Assembly (NCBI GenBank): GCA_938007995.1
Contig: CALLLW010000053.1
Coordinates: 19,057 to 83,056, forward strand
Source of the DNA: an uncultured Granulosicoccaceae bacterium
Lineage (GTDB): Bacteria; Pseudomonadota; Gammaproteobacteria; Granulosicoccales; Granulosicoccaceae
Length of the DNA: 64,000 nt
Direction of reading: 5' to 3'
Both the position numbers and the translations under genes were made by a program. The notes below the pieces were generated by a model. The model ran no database searches. It saw only the letters and a program-made list of their open reading frames with translations, and was not told the DNA's origin. Positions 24,895 through 35,400 of this stretch are shown one piece after another. Within the stretch, counting starts at the first letter, position 1; each line of letters starts with the position of its first letter.

Positions 24895-25275
24895 ATGCCA
24901 GCCTGGAAAGACTACAAAGCAGCCGCTCAAGACAGAGGCGCTCTCGCGTGTGAGATGTACGCAATTGTAAGCACACCGGCCAAGCCCGGGGATCTGCAAA
25001 AAAACCTGCCAGCTCACTTGCAATATCAGGCAGAAATGGAGCAACAGGGTCATCTGGTGATGGCAGGCCCTTTGTCTGACCTGACCGGTGAACAAATGGA
25101 AGGGGTTGGTATGATCATCTACCGCGCAGATTCCCTTCAAACGGCAACAGCACTGGCAGATGCCGATCCGATGCATAAATCCGGCACACGGGAGTACACC
25201 ATTCGCCGCTGGCTGGTCAATGAAGGCAGCTTTCAGCTGAATATCAAACTCTCTGCGCAGAGTGTCTCGATCTAG
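24895..25275 (+). CDS. YciI family protein
   Basis: A 126-aa protein with a YCII dimeric alpha/beta-barrel domain at about 18-110. The fold is shared with muconolactone isomerase and is thought to act in small-molecule isomerisation or lyase steps. The YciI pattern is visible: ALACEMYAIVSTPAKPGDLQ, then LPAHLQYQAEMEQQGHLVMAGPL with the His typical of the active site. The ATG has an upstream GATGAGGAAAAC. It could assist the dioxygenase pathway to its left, by analogy, but there is no direct evidence. Confidence 0.85.
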   Translation: MPAWKDYKAAAQDRGALACEMYAIVSTPAKPGDLQKNLPAHLQYQAEMEQQGHLVMAGPLSDLTGEQMEGVGMIIYRADSLQTATALADADPMHKSGTREYTIRRWLVNEGSFQLNIKLSAQSVSI

Positions 25276-25363
25276 GATTCGCTACTCAACCCTATGAATC
25301 ACCACTGATATTAAACACGCTTTTTTGCTGTAAACTTAATGTGAAACCAACGGAGGAACTGAT

Positions 25364-26431
25364 TTGCATAACCTGATAAAAAAACCGATCCATTCAATAA
25401 TTGCAGCAACTGTTGCAACCGTGCTGTCCTGCAGCAGTGCTAACGCCATCGAAAACCTGACTGCAGAGACTGCCGCACCGGGCGGCTCTATTAATTTGTC
25501 TATGGTGCATCTGGCAGAAGTTGCCGCAGAAGCCGGTGTTGCCAACATTCAGGTGGCTGATGGCCAGACACTCACAAACTCTATTCAGAACGTTGCTGAA
25601 GGCAAAACTGATATAGCCGGCACGCCTTACATACTGCCGTTTCTACTTTCTAAAGGCCGTGGTCCGTACTCAAAGCTGGGCGCAGAGAAAGGTGCTGAGC
25701 TTGCCGACAATCTCCGCGCGCTTTACCCGGTGACACTGGGTATTTTCGCGCTATACGCCTATGACTCCAAAGGTCTCAATGGCTGGGACGATCTTGAAGG
25801 CAAGAATATATACAACGGCCCGCCACGCGGTGCAGCACTGACCAACGCCCGATCCATTATCCAGCTGGTGACCGGATTAAAAGATGGTGAAGGCTATAAA
25901 GGCGTACAGGTGAACTGGGGACAGGCAGTAAAAACAATCACCGATGGATCCTCAGATGCCGTCGTGCTGCCAATCCTTTTTCCGGATAGCCGCATCACTC
26001 AGGCAGTTGCATCCGGTAATATGACTGTCTGGTCTGTGCCGAAAGATAAGTGGGATACTGAAGGCTTTCAGAAATATCTGCGTGCACCGGGCAGCGCACC
26101 GTTCACATTGGCAGCATCTGAAGCAACGCTCGGTGAAGGCGGCGTAACACTGATCACTGAAGACGGTACCTTCCGTGGACTTGCGACAATCGGTGGGGAT
26201 ATCGTCAACAAGAATATGTCATTTGATCTTGCCAAAGCACTGACAAAAGCACACATCGATACGCTTGATCGTTTAAAAGCCAAAGCACCGTTTGCGAAGT
26301 ACGCAGGCTATGGTGTGGTTGATTCAGTCAAATCCGGTATGTGCGGCCCCAACCCGCTTAAGTACCATGAAGGTGCGGTAGCCGCCTGGGAAGAAGCCGG
26401 CTACACGATAGACGACTGCGCTAAACCATAG
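25364..26431 (+). CDS. TAXI-family TRAP transporter substrate-binding protein
   Basis: A 355-aa periplasmic binding protein of the TAXI group. It starts at TTG 25364, 7 nt after a GGAGG, so the rare start is well supported. Residues 1-28 are a signal peptide ending SSANA. The NMT1/TAXI-like mature domain includes GKTDIAGTPYILPFLLSKGRG, then a KNIYNGPPRGAALTNAR segment that probably contacts the ligand. A terminator hairpin separates it from the fused permease gene 122 nt later. TAXI systems import small organic anions; the next gene is a sulfatase. Confidence 0.9.
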   Translation: MHNLIKKPIHSIIAATVATVLSCSSANAIENLTAETAAPGGSINLSMVHLAEVAAEAGVANIQVADGQTLTNSIQNVAEGKTDIAGTPYILPFLLSKGRGPYSKLGAEKGAELADNLRALYPVTLGIFALYAYDSKGLNGWDDLEGKNIYNGPPRGAALTNARSIIQLVTGLKDGEGYKGVQVNWGQAVKTITDGSSDAVVLPILFPDSRITQAVASGNMTVWSVPKDKWDTEGFQKYLRAPGSAPFTLAASEATLGEGGVTLITEDGTFRGLATIGGDIVNKNMSFDLAKALTKAHIDTLDRLKAKAPFAKYAGYGVVDSVKSGMCGPNPLKYHEGAVAAWEEAGYTIDDCAKP

Positions 26432-26458
26432 TAGCGGTCTGTTTCACCGGTTAAGAAC

Positions 26459-26494
26459 AGCGGTCATCCTTACATCTGAGGATGGCCGCTTTTT
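26459..26494 (+). terminator. Intrinsic terminator after the TAXI binding protein
   Basis: A 12-bp stem with one G-T pair (26459-26470 with 26479-26490) and an 8-nt loop is followed by TTTTT. It lies 27 nt after the binding-protein stop and before the permease gene. Confidence 0.92.
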
Positions 26495-26553
26495 CATGCG
26501 TGACAACACTTCCTTTACACTTGTAGTCTAATTCTTACGGCTTAGCGCTCGCG

Positions 26554-28962
26554 ATGGCAAATGAAACGTCAACACCTGATAGCGACAACACTTCGGCGTC
26601 CATCGAAACTGCCAGTTTGAATACCAAACACAAAGACGCTGGCGAAAAGCTGGTCTATTGGCTGGCGTTGTTATTGGTTATCGTCGGACTGTTGAATGCA
26701 ATGCCTGGAATACCGGGTGTTGATGAAGCTTTTAACAATTTCCCGGGTTTTAAGGATTTTGTTATTCGCAAATATCCGTATGAATTTTTTTATCCCATCG
26801 CGTTTGCACTGATGATGATCATCGTCGCTTTGAAGCATTCACTGTGGCGCAGCTTTATCAATCGATCATCACTGACAAGAAAACTCGGCCTCGGTCTCGA
26901 TATAGCTTTAGTGGTTGCCGCAGTGGCGATATCACTTACCTACATGATCGAAATCGAAGCCGTTTGCCTGGTCGATCAAATCACCGGCAAGCGCGCCGAC
27001 CTGATTGCCAAAAGCCTTGCTGCGGAAATTCAGTTTGCCGAAGACTTCGGTCTGCCGGTACCTGATTCAGTCGATGATCCGCAGTGCATTGACACCACCG
27101 GCGCATGGCTGGCTGCGATCATGTTTCTCAGTGTTGTGGTGTTTCTTGCCTACAACATCAAAGTCTGGGGTCTGCCGTTGGTACTGGTGGCAATTGCCAT
27201 CGCCTCTTATACCGTCATCACAGTCATGGTTTGGTATTTCCATGGCCCTGATGACATCAACAAGTATCTGATGACTAAACTCGGTGGTGAGCCTCGATTG
27301 CTGTCTGATGGCAGGCCGCGTTTACATGATGCCTTAGTCAATAACTCTTCAGGGTTACTTGGCAGGTTCATGGATATTATCCTGAATACTGTCTTCCCCT
27401 ACATTGTACTAGGGGGATTATTCGGCGCGTCTGCCGGTGGGCGCTCATTAATCAAGCTTGCCTTTCTGTGGACTCGAAAGTTGCGTGGCGGCCCTGCTCA
27501 TGCAGCGATTGTTTCCTCTGCGATGTTCGGCACGATCTCCGGCGGACCAGTAGTCAATGTACTTTCTACCGGCGTGCTCACCATACCAATGATGATAAAG
27601 CGCGGCTTTTCCAAAGTCTTTGCCGGCGGTATGGAAGCTGCCGCCTCATCCGGTGGATCGATTATGCCACCGGTTATGGGTGTCGCCGCATTCGTACTGG
27701 CGGCATTAACTGCAGTGCCGTACCGCGAGGTTATTATTGCAGCGACGATACCTGCGATCGCCTATTTTTTCTGTATGTTTCTGTCAGCTATTTTTCAATC
27801 GCGCAAGCAAGGCATAGAAGCGATTGGTGTGGTTACAGAAGACATGCTGTTATCACGAGCAGATAAACTTAATCTGGTCATGATCTTCGGCCCTATTCTG
27901 CTGATCCTGTTTTTACTACTAACACCCAAAGAAGCGGTAGGTTGTGGCTTTATCGCTTCAATGTTCGGTGTGCAATCAACACTCAGTAACGGCAGTTGCC
28001 TGGCAACCGACCTGCCATGGATACTGCAAGTGGTGCAGAACTCTGCGGGCGATGCCGGCAGTGCCGGTTGGTGGGCGGTAATACTGCTGTGCTTTCTGTT
28101 GTTTCTTGACCGCGATATGCGTAAACACCCGAAAAGACTGCTTGATGCATTGTCTGGTGCCGGTGTGTTGGTATCCACTTTATATTTAATGTTTCTGGCC
28201 GTTTCAATTATCGACTTCTGTCTTAACTTTACCGGGCTTTCAGATTTTGTTGCACTGGATGTACTCGGCTGGTTGCGATCACTTGATCTTGGTGGCAGCG
28301 GCTCCGGTTTATTTCAGTTCATTGCACTGCTAACCACGATGGCACTGGCGGTGTTACTTGGCATGGGTATGCCGGCGGTACCTGCCTATATTAATGTGGC
28401 GCTACTGATGGGACCGGTGCTGGCAGGCCTGGGATTGGCAAACTTTACTGCCAACATGTTTATCTTTTATTTTGCCGTTGCTTCAGCAATAACCCCTCCG
28501 GTGGCAATTGCCGCCTTTACCGCAGCAACAATAACCAAAGCAGAACCGATGATTACTGCATTCTCTGCAGTGCGATCCGGCATTGTGATGTTCGTGATAC
28601 CGTTTGTGTTTGCGATATATCCGGAACTGTTATTAATAGAAGCGGCAGTACTCGACCCAAGCTCCCTTGCATCAGCCGCACAGTATCTGCCGGGTTACGA
28701 CGGAGAACTGCATCTTGGCCCGTTAATCTGGTTACTGCTAAGACTATCCGTTGCGTTGTATCTACTTGCAAGTGCACTGGCGGCATTTGACAGACGCTCC
28801 CTGAACGCCTTTGAGATTATCCTCAGACTCGGTGTCGCTCTACTGATCATGTTTAAACCGGTAGAACTTCATGCACCGGCGTTTATCGCGGCAGTAGCAC
28901 TGCTTGCCCTGCACTTCATACGCAACAAGGATGTTGTTACCACCAACCAGAGCATTGCCTGA
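26554..28962 (+). CDS. TAXI-family TRAP permease, fused 4TM/12TM type
   Basis: An 802-aa membrane protein that fuses the small and large TRAP permease domains, as is usual for TAXI transporters. The N-terminal DctQ-like part has about four to six hydrophobic segments to about residue 225. The DctM-like part shows AIVSSAMFGTISGGPVVNVL, SSGGSIMPPVMGVAAFVLAA and, later, LGMGMPAVPAYINVALLMGP with PVAIAAFTAATITKAEP. Its TGA overlaps the sulfatase ATG by one base (TGATG), so transporter and sulfatase are translationally coupled. That coupling is the best clue to the substrate: a sulfated or phosphonylated small organic compound. Confidence 0.93.
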   Translation: MANETSTPDSDNTSASIETASLNTKHKDAGEKLVYWLALLLVIVGLLNAMPGIPGVDEAFNNFPGFKDFVIRKYPYEFFYPIAFALMMIIVALKHSLWRSFINRSSLTRKLGLGLDIALVVAAVAISLTYMIEIEAVCLVDQITGKRADLIAKSLAAEIQFAEDFGLPVPDSVDDPQCIDTTGAWLAAIMFLSVVVFLAYNIKVWGLPLVLVAIAIASYTVITVMVWYFHGPDDINKYLMTKLGGEPRLLSDGRPRLHDALVNNSSGLLGRFMDIILNTVFPYIVLGGLFGASAGGRSLIKLAFLWTRKLRGGPAHAAIVSSAMFGTISGGPVVNVLSTGVLTIPMMIKRGFSKVFAGGMEAAASSGGSIMPPVMGVAAFVLAALTAVPYREVIIAATIPAIAYFFCMFLSAIFQSRKQGIEAIGVVTEDMLLSRADKLNLVMIFGPILLILFLLLTPKEAVGCGFIASMFGVQSTLSNGSCLATDLPWILQVVQNSAGDAGSAGWWAVILLCFLLFLDRDMRKHPKRLLDALSGAGVLVSTLYLMFLAVSIIDFCLNFTGLSDFVALDVLGWLRSLDLGGSGSGLFQFIALLTTMALAVLLGMGMPAVPAYINVALLMGPVLAGLGLANFTANMFIFYFAVASAITPPVAIAAFTAATITKAEPMITAFSAVRSGIVMFVIPFVFAIYPELLLIEAAVLDPSSLASAAQYLPGYDGELHLGPLIWLLLRLSVALYLLASALAAFDRRSLNAFEIILRLGVALLIMFKPVELHAPAFIAAVALLALHFIRNKDVVTTNQSIA

Positions 28963-30575
28963 TGAATGTATTGTGGATAATGGCAGACCAGCTACGTTGG
29001 GATTACCTGAGCTGCTACGGCGCTAAGCACATAGAAACACCCAACATAGATAAACTGGCAGCAAAAGGCGTTCGCTTTAACAAAGCCTATGTGCAGTCAC
29101 CTATCTGCGGGCCAAGCCGCATGAGCTTTTACACCGGGCGCTATGTACGTAGTCATGGTTCCACCTGGAACGGCTTTCCTTTACGAGTGGGTGAACCAAC
29201 CCTGGGGGATCATCTGCGCAATCTCAACGTCAAGTGCTCACTGGTGGGTAAAACACACATGACTCCTGACGCAGACGGCATGAAACGCCTTGGTATAGAA
29301 CCGGACAGCACGATTGGCGCGCTGGTCAGTGAATGTGGTTTTGATGTTTTTGTTCGTGACGATGGCACCAACCCGACCAGCTACCCGAACCGCCACGGCG
29401 AAGACTATGATCAATACCTGCGTGAGCACGGCATGGATGGTGATAATCCGTGGGAGGAATGGGCCAATACTGCAATAGATCCTGGTGGTAAAGCCCGCTC
29501 CGGCTGGCTGCTTGAAAGCGCACCCTACGCAGCAAAGGTACCCAAAGAACATTCAGAAACCGCGTGGCTGACAACACGCGGCATACAGTACATCGAGGCG
29601 CAGAGCAAAGATGAACCGTGGCTGTGCCACCTCAGTTATATCAAACCACACTGGCCGTATCTAGTACCGGCACCCTACAACGACATGTACAGCGCAAAAG
29701 ACTTACCACCGGTAAATCGCACAGACGCTGAGCTACATACCGATCACCCGTTAATGCAGGCATGGATGGACATGCGTGTCAGTAAATCTTTTTCACGCGA
29801 TGAAGTTCGCGACATAGTCGCACCGGTATACATGGGGTTAATCAAAGAACTGGATGATCAGCTGGGCCGTTTGTTCGACTTTCTGGAGCAGAGCGGCCAC
29901 ATGCAAGACACGATGATCGTCTTCTGCTCTGACCATGGCGATAACATGGGTGATCACTGGATGGGAGAAAAAGATCTGTTCTACGATTCATCCGCCCGCG
30001 TGCCGTTGATTGTTTACGACCCATGCACTGAGGCTGATACAACGCGCGGCACGGTATCAGAAGAGTTAATCGAAGGCATTGATCTGGCACCGACGTTTAT
30101 CGAGTACTTTGGTGGTGACACAATGCCACATATCCTTGAAGGTCAATCATTGCAACCCTTGCTGCACAATCCGAGAGTCGGTTTCAGGCCCTATTGCATC
30201 TCTGAGTATGATTACTCCACACGTGAAGCACGCAAGGTGGTTGGCGTTGACCAGTCAGATGCCAGACTTGCAATGGTGTTTGATGGCAGATTTAAGTACA
30301 TTCACGTTGAGACCATGCGACCCATGCTGTTTGACCTTCAATCAGATCCTGATGAAATCAATGACCTGGCCACTGATCCTTATTATGCAGATCAACTCAG
30401 TCGTTTAAGTCAGTTATTGTTTGAATGGTCGAGAAAACACCATAACCGGATCACCCGCAGTGCCGAAGTGGTCGAACAGATGACCAACAATAAAGAACCA
30501 CCCGGCATACTAATTGGTTTTTATAATGAGGCCGAGTTGAATGCAGCAAACAGGTCTTTACCTGAACACTTGTAA
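28962..30575 (+). CDS. Cytoplasmic sulfatase / phosphonate monoester hydrolase-like enzyme
   Basis: A 537-aa member of the arylsulfatase/alkaline-phosphatase superfamily. The formylglycine signature C49-G-P-S-R53 is intact. Metal-binding residues are visible at the N-terminus (MADQLRWD) and in FCSDHGDNMGDHWMGEKD. There is no signal peptide, so it acts in the cytosol on an imported substrate. The length and the QSPICGPSRMSFYTGR motif also fit phosphonate monoester hydrolases, so the ester type is uncertain. It is coupled by a one-base overlap to the TAXI permease. The gene needs a formylglycine-generating enzyme, which is not in this window. Confidence 0.88.
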   Translation: MNVLWIMADQLRWDYLSCYGAKHIETPNIDKLAAKGVRFNKAYVQSPICGPSRMSFYTGRYVRSHGSTWNGFPLRVGEPTLGDHLRNLNVKCSLVGKTHMTPDADGMKRLGIEPDSTIGALVSECGFDVFVRDDGTNPTSYPNRHGEDYDQYLREHGMDGDNPWEEWANTAIDPGGKARSGWLLESAPYAAKVPKEHSETAWLTTRGIQYIEAQSKDEPWLCHLSYIKPHWPYLVPAPYNDMYSAKDLPPVNRTDAELHTDHPLMQAWMDMRVSKSFSRDEVRDIVAPVYMGLIKELDDQLGRLFDFLEQSGHMQDTMIVFCSDHGDNMGDHWMGEKDLFYDSSARVPLIVYDPCTEADTTRGTVSEELIEGIDLAPTFIEYFGGDTMPHILEGQSLQPLLHNPRVGFRPYCISEYDYSTREARKVVGVDQSDARLAMVFDGRFKYIHVETMRPMLFDLQSDPDEINDLATDPYYADQLSRLSQLLFEWSRKHHNRITRSAEVVEQMTNNKEPPGILIGFYNEAELNAANRSLPEHL

Positions 30576-30629
30576 TTACAAGGTACTGCGCGTCGCAATT
30601 ACACGTGCTTAACCAGCAGACCGGCTGGA

Positions 30630-32207
30630 TTAAAGCTGCTGCGTTTTCAACTGATACAAATGCAGCGCTTCATCACGCGGCCACTCAGGTGATGAATAGA
30701 CAATACCTTTCTCCCAGAACTCCTGCGCATGCCATGCCTCTCGCTCGGCACGGCGCTCCTCGTAGTGTTCAATTATGACTGCACGCATTCGATGTTGCCG
30801 GTCAAGTGTGGCTTCATCTTTAATCAAGTTGTTCAACTCATACGGGTCTTCTTGCAGGTGATATAGCTCATCTCCTGCGCTGTAGGCAGATACATACTTC
30901 CAGCCATCTGCATAGAGTATTTTCTGAAACGAGACATCGCCTGAATGGCCGAAGTGATCGCAGATCATCTGCTCACGTGATGTGACACCGGTAATGATTG
31001 GCAGTAAATTTTCACCATCGAGTGACAACGGATGATCAGACTCTGCACCGGCAACATCCAGCATGGTGGCAGTCACATCAAGCAGGTTGACCGGATCAGA
31101 GACCTTGCGTTGTGCAGGGATCACCTGCGGCCATCGCATTACCAACGGGATGCGACCGACTTCTTCAGTAAATGAAGAGTATTTATCCCACCCTGCACCA
31201 TGTGCGGCAATGCCATCGCCATGATCAGAAGTCACAATCAACAGCGTATTATCGTCAATGCCACACTCTTTCATACAATCAATAATACGACCAATAGCAG
31301 CATCAGTTTGCAAGCCGGATGCATAGCATCTGGCAAGCACGGTCTGCCAGATTTCAGGATCCGCCCATCGCTCACCTGCTCTATGCTGACAGCGTAAATC
31401 GCGTTGCACCCGATAACGCAACGGTTTGTCTACCAATGATTCGGCAAAGCTCGGATACTCGGGTATCTCGGCCGGATTGATTTTGTCAGCGTACTCCTGA
31501 CTAGGATAATAGGGATGATGCGGCCCCCACAGACTCACCACCATTGAAAACGGATGCGCTGATGGTTGTGCTGCAATCGATCGGAGACTTTCGGTTGCCA
31601 TGTTTGCGACAAAGAACTGTTCATGCACTTCCGGCGAGCCACTTAGTATGCCGGCACCGTCCATGTAGTCCCATGGCTCATCGGGTTGCATGGAAACGGT
31701 GGTGCCGTCAAGCTCCGGCTTCAAAAGATGATGTTCTATCAGACAGGATGGATGCTCCTCACCCAGCTGCTGCAGATACTGACGATAAGCATCACAGGAA
31801 TAGACATTGCCATACTCCGGCAGACTCCAGCCCTGCAGCCCGTAGTCGTTCGGGCCACGCTCCGTACCGCAATGCCATTTGCCAACGTAGTGATTCTGAT
31901 AACCCTGCTGCGCAAGTAGCTGACAATACAAAACTTCATCATCGCGAAATTCTTTGCGGTTAAACGGAATCGGGTACTCGCAGTTCCACCGCAAACCATG
32001 CTTGTCCGGCCGCTTACCGGTCAAAAGACTTGCGCGAGACGGAGTACAAACCGGCGTAATGGCATAGGCACGGTCAAACCAGGCGCCTTCAGTTGCCAGC
32101 GATTCAAGCACCGGCCAGCGGTATTCATATCGTTCAGTGCCGTAGTGGCCGGCAAAAGCCACATGGTCTGCGATAACGACAATGATGTTCGGTCGATCTG
32201 TTGCCAA
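30630..32207 (-). CDS. Second sulfatase, cytoplasmic
   Basis: A 525-aa sulfatase starting at the TTG at 32207; an in-frame extension to 32429 would be made largely of the 9-bp minisatellite and is rejected. The formylglycine motif is C54-T-P-S-R58. Metal residues include the N-terminal RPNIIVVIADHV and the SDHGDGIAAHGAGWDK block, with a GKWHCG midway. No signal peptide is seen. Most sulfatases of this length act on carbohydrate or simple alkyl sulfates. It converges with the first sulfatase and is divergent from the HyuAB gene, so the two may serve different steps of one substrate. Confidence 0.85.
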   Translation of the reverse strand: MATDRPNIIVVIADHVAFAGHYGTERYEYRWPVLESLATEGAWFDRAYAITPVCTPSRASLLTGKRPDKHGLRWNCEYPIPFNRKEFRDDEVLYCQLLAQQGYQNHYVGKWHCGTERGPNDYGLQGWSLPEYGNVYSCDAYRQYLQQLGEEHPSCLIEHHLLKPELDGTTVSMQPDEPWDYMDGAGILSGSPEVHEQFFVANMATESLRSIAAQPSAHPFSMVVSLWGPHHPYYPSQEYADKINPAEIPEYPSFAESLVDKPLRYRVQRDLRCQHRAGERWADPEIWQTVLARCYASGLQTDAAIGRIIDCMKECGIDDNTLLIVTSDHGDGIAAHGAGWDKYSSFTEEVGRIPLVMRWPQVIPAQRKVSDPVNLLDVTATMLDVAGAESDHPLSLDGENLLPIITGVTSREQMICDHFGHSGDVSFQKILYADGWKYVSAYSAGDELYHLQEDPYELNNLIKDEATLDRQHRMRAVIIEHYEERRAEREAWHAQEFWEKGIVYSSPEWPRDEALHLYQLKTQQL

Positions 32208-32278
32208 AGCCTGTATACCTGTTTTGTTGTTCTGAATAGCAGACAACTCGGCGAAGTTTAGCGTGTCGAGCCTGTCTA

Positions 32279-32332
32279 GAACATAGTGCACATAGGGAAC
32301 ATAGTGCACATAGGGAACACAGGGAACACAGA
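32279..32332. repeat. 9-bp minisatellite between divergent genes
   Basis: Six units of 9 bp. Two copies of an 18-bp unit GAACATAGTGCACATAGG (32279-32296, 32297-32314) are followed by two GAACACAG(G/A) units. It lies in the divergent promoter region of the second sulfatase and HyuAB and creates an artificial Tyr/Val/Pro-rich reading frame. Confidence 0.85.
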
Positions 32333-32452
32333 GATAAGCGCGGTAACAAGGCAGCACCCTGCCGGCACTACTGGCTCTGTTGGCAGGGATTATCTGAAAC
32401 TGGATGCCAGCCACCCGATCCCGTACCATCGATGTTCAAATCAGGAAACATT

Positions 32453-35400
32453 ATGAGCAAAACTGCGCGGCTGGGCGTTGATATTGGCGGCACGTTTACC
32501 GACGTTGTGCTTGAGCACGATGGCGGCATGTATTCCACCAAAGTGCTGACCACCTACGCCGCACCGGAAGATGCCATCATCGATGGTATGCATCAGGTGT
32601 GTAAACAAGCGGGTGTTGTGGCCAATGTCATTGGCCAGATTATCCACGGTACTACGCTTGCCACCAACGCACTGATTGAACGCCGCGGTGCCAAAACCGC
32701 ATTCATCACCACCCAGGGCTTTCGCGATGTAATAGAAATGCGTACCGAGAGCCGCTTCGAGCAATACGATCTGGATCTCACCCTGCCAGATCCGCTGCTG
32801 CCTCGCAATCGTCGTTACGTGATAGATGAACGCATGGATGCAGACGGCAATATATTAAAACCCGTCAACCGCACCAGCATAGAAGCACTTGCCGCAGAAC
32901 TGAAAGCTGCAGACTATCAAAGCATTGCTGTGGGTTTATTGCATGCTTATGTGAATGACAAGCACGAGCGTTTAATTGCAGAAGTATTGGCTAAAAAGCT
33001 GCCAGGAGTAATGGTTTCATTATCATCTGAAGTCTCCCCGCAAATGCGTGAGTATGAGCGTTTCAATACCACCATTGCCAACGCCTATATCAAACCATTG
33101 ATCAAGTCCTACCTTGGCAGGCTTAAAGATCGACTGGCCGCAGAAGGTGCTAAGTGCCCTGTGTTTCTGATACACTCCGGTGGCGGCATCATGTCACTTG
33201 AAAACGCGGCAGAGTTTCCGGTGCGTCTGGTTGAATCCGGTCCGGCCGGAGGTGCAATCTTTGCCGCCGATATTGCCGCACGTCACGGGCTCAACAAAGT
33301 ATTGAGTTTTGATATGGGTGGCACCACCGCCAAGATTTGTCTTATAGAAAACGAGACACCAAAAACCGCACGCGTTTTTGAGGTCGCACGAACCTACCGC
33401 TTCAAAAAAGGCTCGGGTATGCCAATCTCGATTCCGGTAATAGACATGGTAGAGATCGGTGCCGGTGGTGGTTCACTGGCCCACGTGGATGCTCTGGGGC
33501 AGATACGTGTCGGGCCCGAGAGTGCCGGCTCTGAACCCGGTCCTGCCTGCTATGGACGCGACGGCAAAAAGCCCGCAGTCACAGATGCTGATCTGGTGCT
33601 TGGCAAGCTTGACGCGGATAACTTTGCCGGTGGCTCAATCCCGCTGTATCCAGACAACTCTGTTGCAGCACTTAATGCGGAGATCGGCTCAAAACTCAGT
33701 ATGGATGCCACCGAAGCCGCCTGGGGTCTGGCAGAGGTTGTCGATGAAAACATGGCCAATGCCGCCCGCGTGCACGCCGTTGAAAACGGAGAAGACTTAA
33801 GCGAGTACACCATGATCGCATTTGGCGGTGCCGCACCGTTGCACGCCTCTAGACTGTGCGACAAACTCGGCGTTTCCAGATGTCTGGTGCCTACCGGTGC
33901 AGGTGTCGGTTCTGCGATTGGCTTTCTGCGTGCACCTTTCAGCTTTGAAGAAAACCGTTCAGTCTTCATGCGCATGTCAGAGTTTGACCCTGCTGCAGTC
34001 ACGCAACTGTTTGCAGAAATGCAGCAAGAAGCCACCCGCTTTGTACGTCAGTGTGACGCCGATGCAAACATACTGGCAGACCACAAAGTTTATATGCGTT
34101 ACTCAGGTCAGGGCTGGGAAATTCCGGTTGATCTCACCCAGGCACAGGCAGCAGCGCCGGATGCAGCAACTTATTTAGCATTGTTTGAAAGAGAGTATGA
34201 AAATCTGTTCGGTCGTACGGTAGAGGCCATGGAGGTGGAAGTTACCGTATGGTCTGTCAACGCCTACACGCAAACAAAGAAAGCAGATCAGATAAAAGCA
34301 CCAGAAGCCTTAAATCAAATCACTGGCAACAGTAGCCGTGAACTTTTTGATCCGGGCATCAGTAAAAAACTTAACGCCACTGTTGTTGAACGTGAGCAGC
34401 TTAAAGCCGGTGACTCAGTATCAGGCCCTGCAGTGATTACCGAGAACGAAACAACAGTTGTGGTTTTCGATAATCGTGAAGTGATTGCTCATGCAGACGG
34501 TACGCTTGATATCATAGAAAAAACCTCTGCCACAAAAATGCAGGCACAGGATATCGGCCAGGTGGCACATCAAGTGATGTGGAACCGGCTAATATCAGTG
34601 GTTGAGGAACAGGCGCAGGCGCTAGTCAGAACCGCGTTTTCAACCTCCGTGCGTGAAGCCGGTGACTTATCTGCGGGGGTGTATAACAGCGCGGGCGAGA
34701 TACTCGCACAGGCGGTTACCGGCACACCGGGCCACGTCAATGCAATGGCCGATGCTGTCGGGCATTTTATTCGCCGAATCGGTGCAGACAACATGCTTGA
34801 GGGTGATGTTTACATCACCAATGATCCGTGGGAAGGCACCGGCCACAAACACGACATCACCGTTGTCACACCCTCTTTTTACAAAGAAAGTTTAATCGGA
34901 TTCTTTGCCTGCACCGCACATATCACAGACATCGGTGGACGGGGTTTTGGTGCGGATGCCAATGACATTCATGAAGAGGGTTTGTATATCCCTGTCATGA
35001 AGTTTGCTGAAGCCGGTACTGTTGATAAAACCCTGGTATCAATCATACGCGGCAACGTACGTGAGCCCGATCAACTGGTTGGTGATATCTATGCACTGGC
35101 CACCTGCAATGAAATCGGTCATCGCCGTTTGATCGAAATGATCACAGAGTTTGGCCTAAGTGATCTTGCAAGTATTTCAGAGTTTATTTTAACCAGCTCA
35201 CGCAAAGCCACAATTGAGAGAATCAATGCATTAAAACCGGGTGTTGCCGAAGGTGAAATGAGAATCGATGGTTACTCAAAACCCATTGATCTAAAAGTAA
35301 AGCTGACCATTGAAAAAGACCGTATTGTCAGTGACTGGGAAGGCACCAGCGGACTCGATAAAAAAGGCATCAACGTACCTTTGGTGTATACCAAAGCCTA

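Noticed and set aside
30570..30581. 12-bp palindrome TTGTAATTACAA at the end of the first sulfatase
   Set aside because: It includes the stop codon, has no loop or T-tract and occurs in a setting where chance is a sufficient explanation.
32208..32429. N-terminal extension of the second sulfatase
   Set aside because: It is encoded mostly by the 9-bp minisatellite, and the sulfatase fold begins at RPNIIVVIAD just after the TTG at 32207.
33550..34035. 161-codon open frame antisense to hyuA
   Set aside because: It lies wholly inside a strongly supported coding region in the opposite strand and has low-complexity Ser/Ala content typical of shadow frames.
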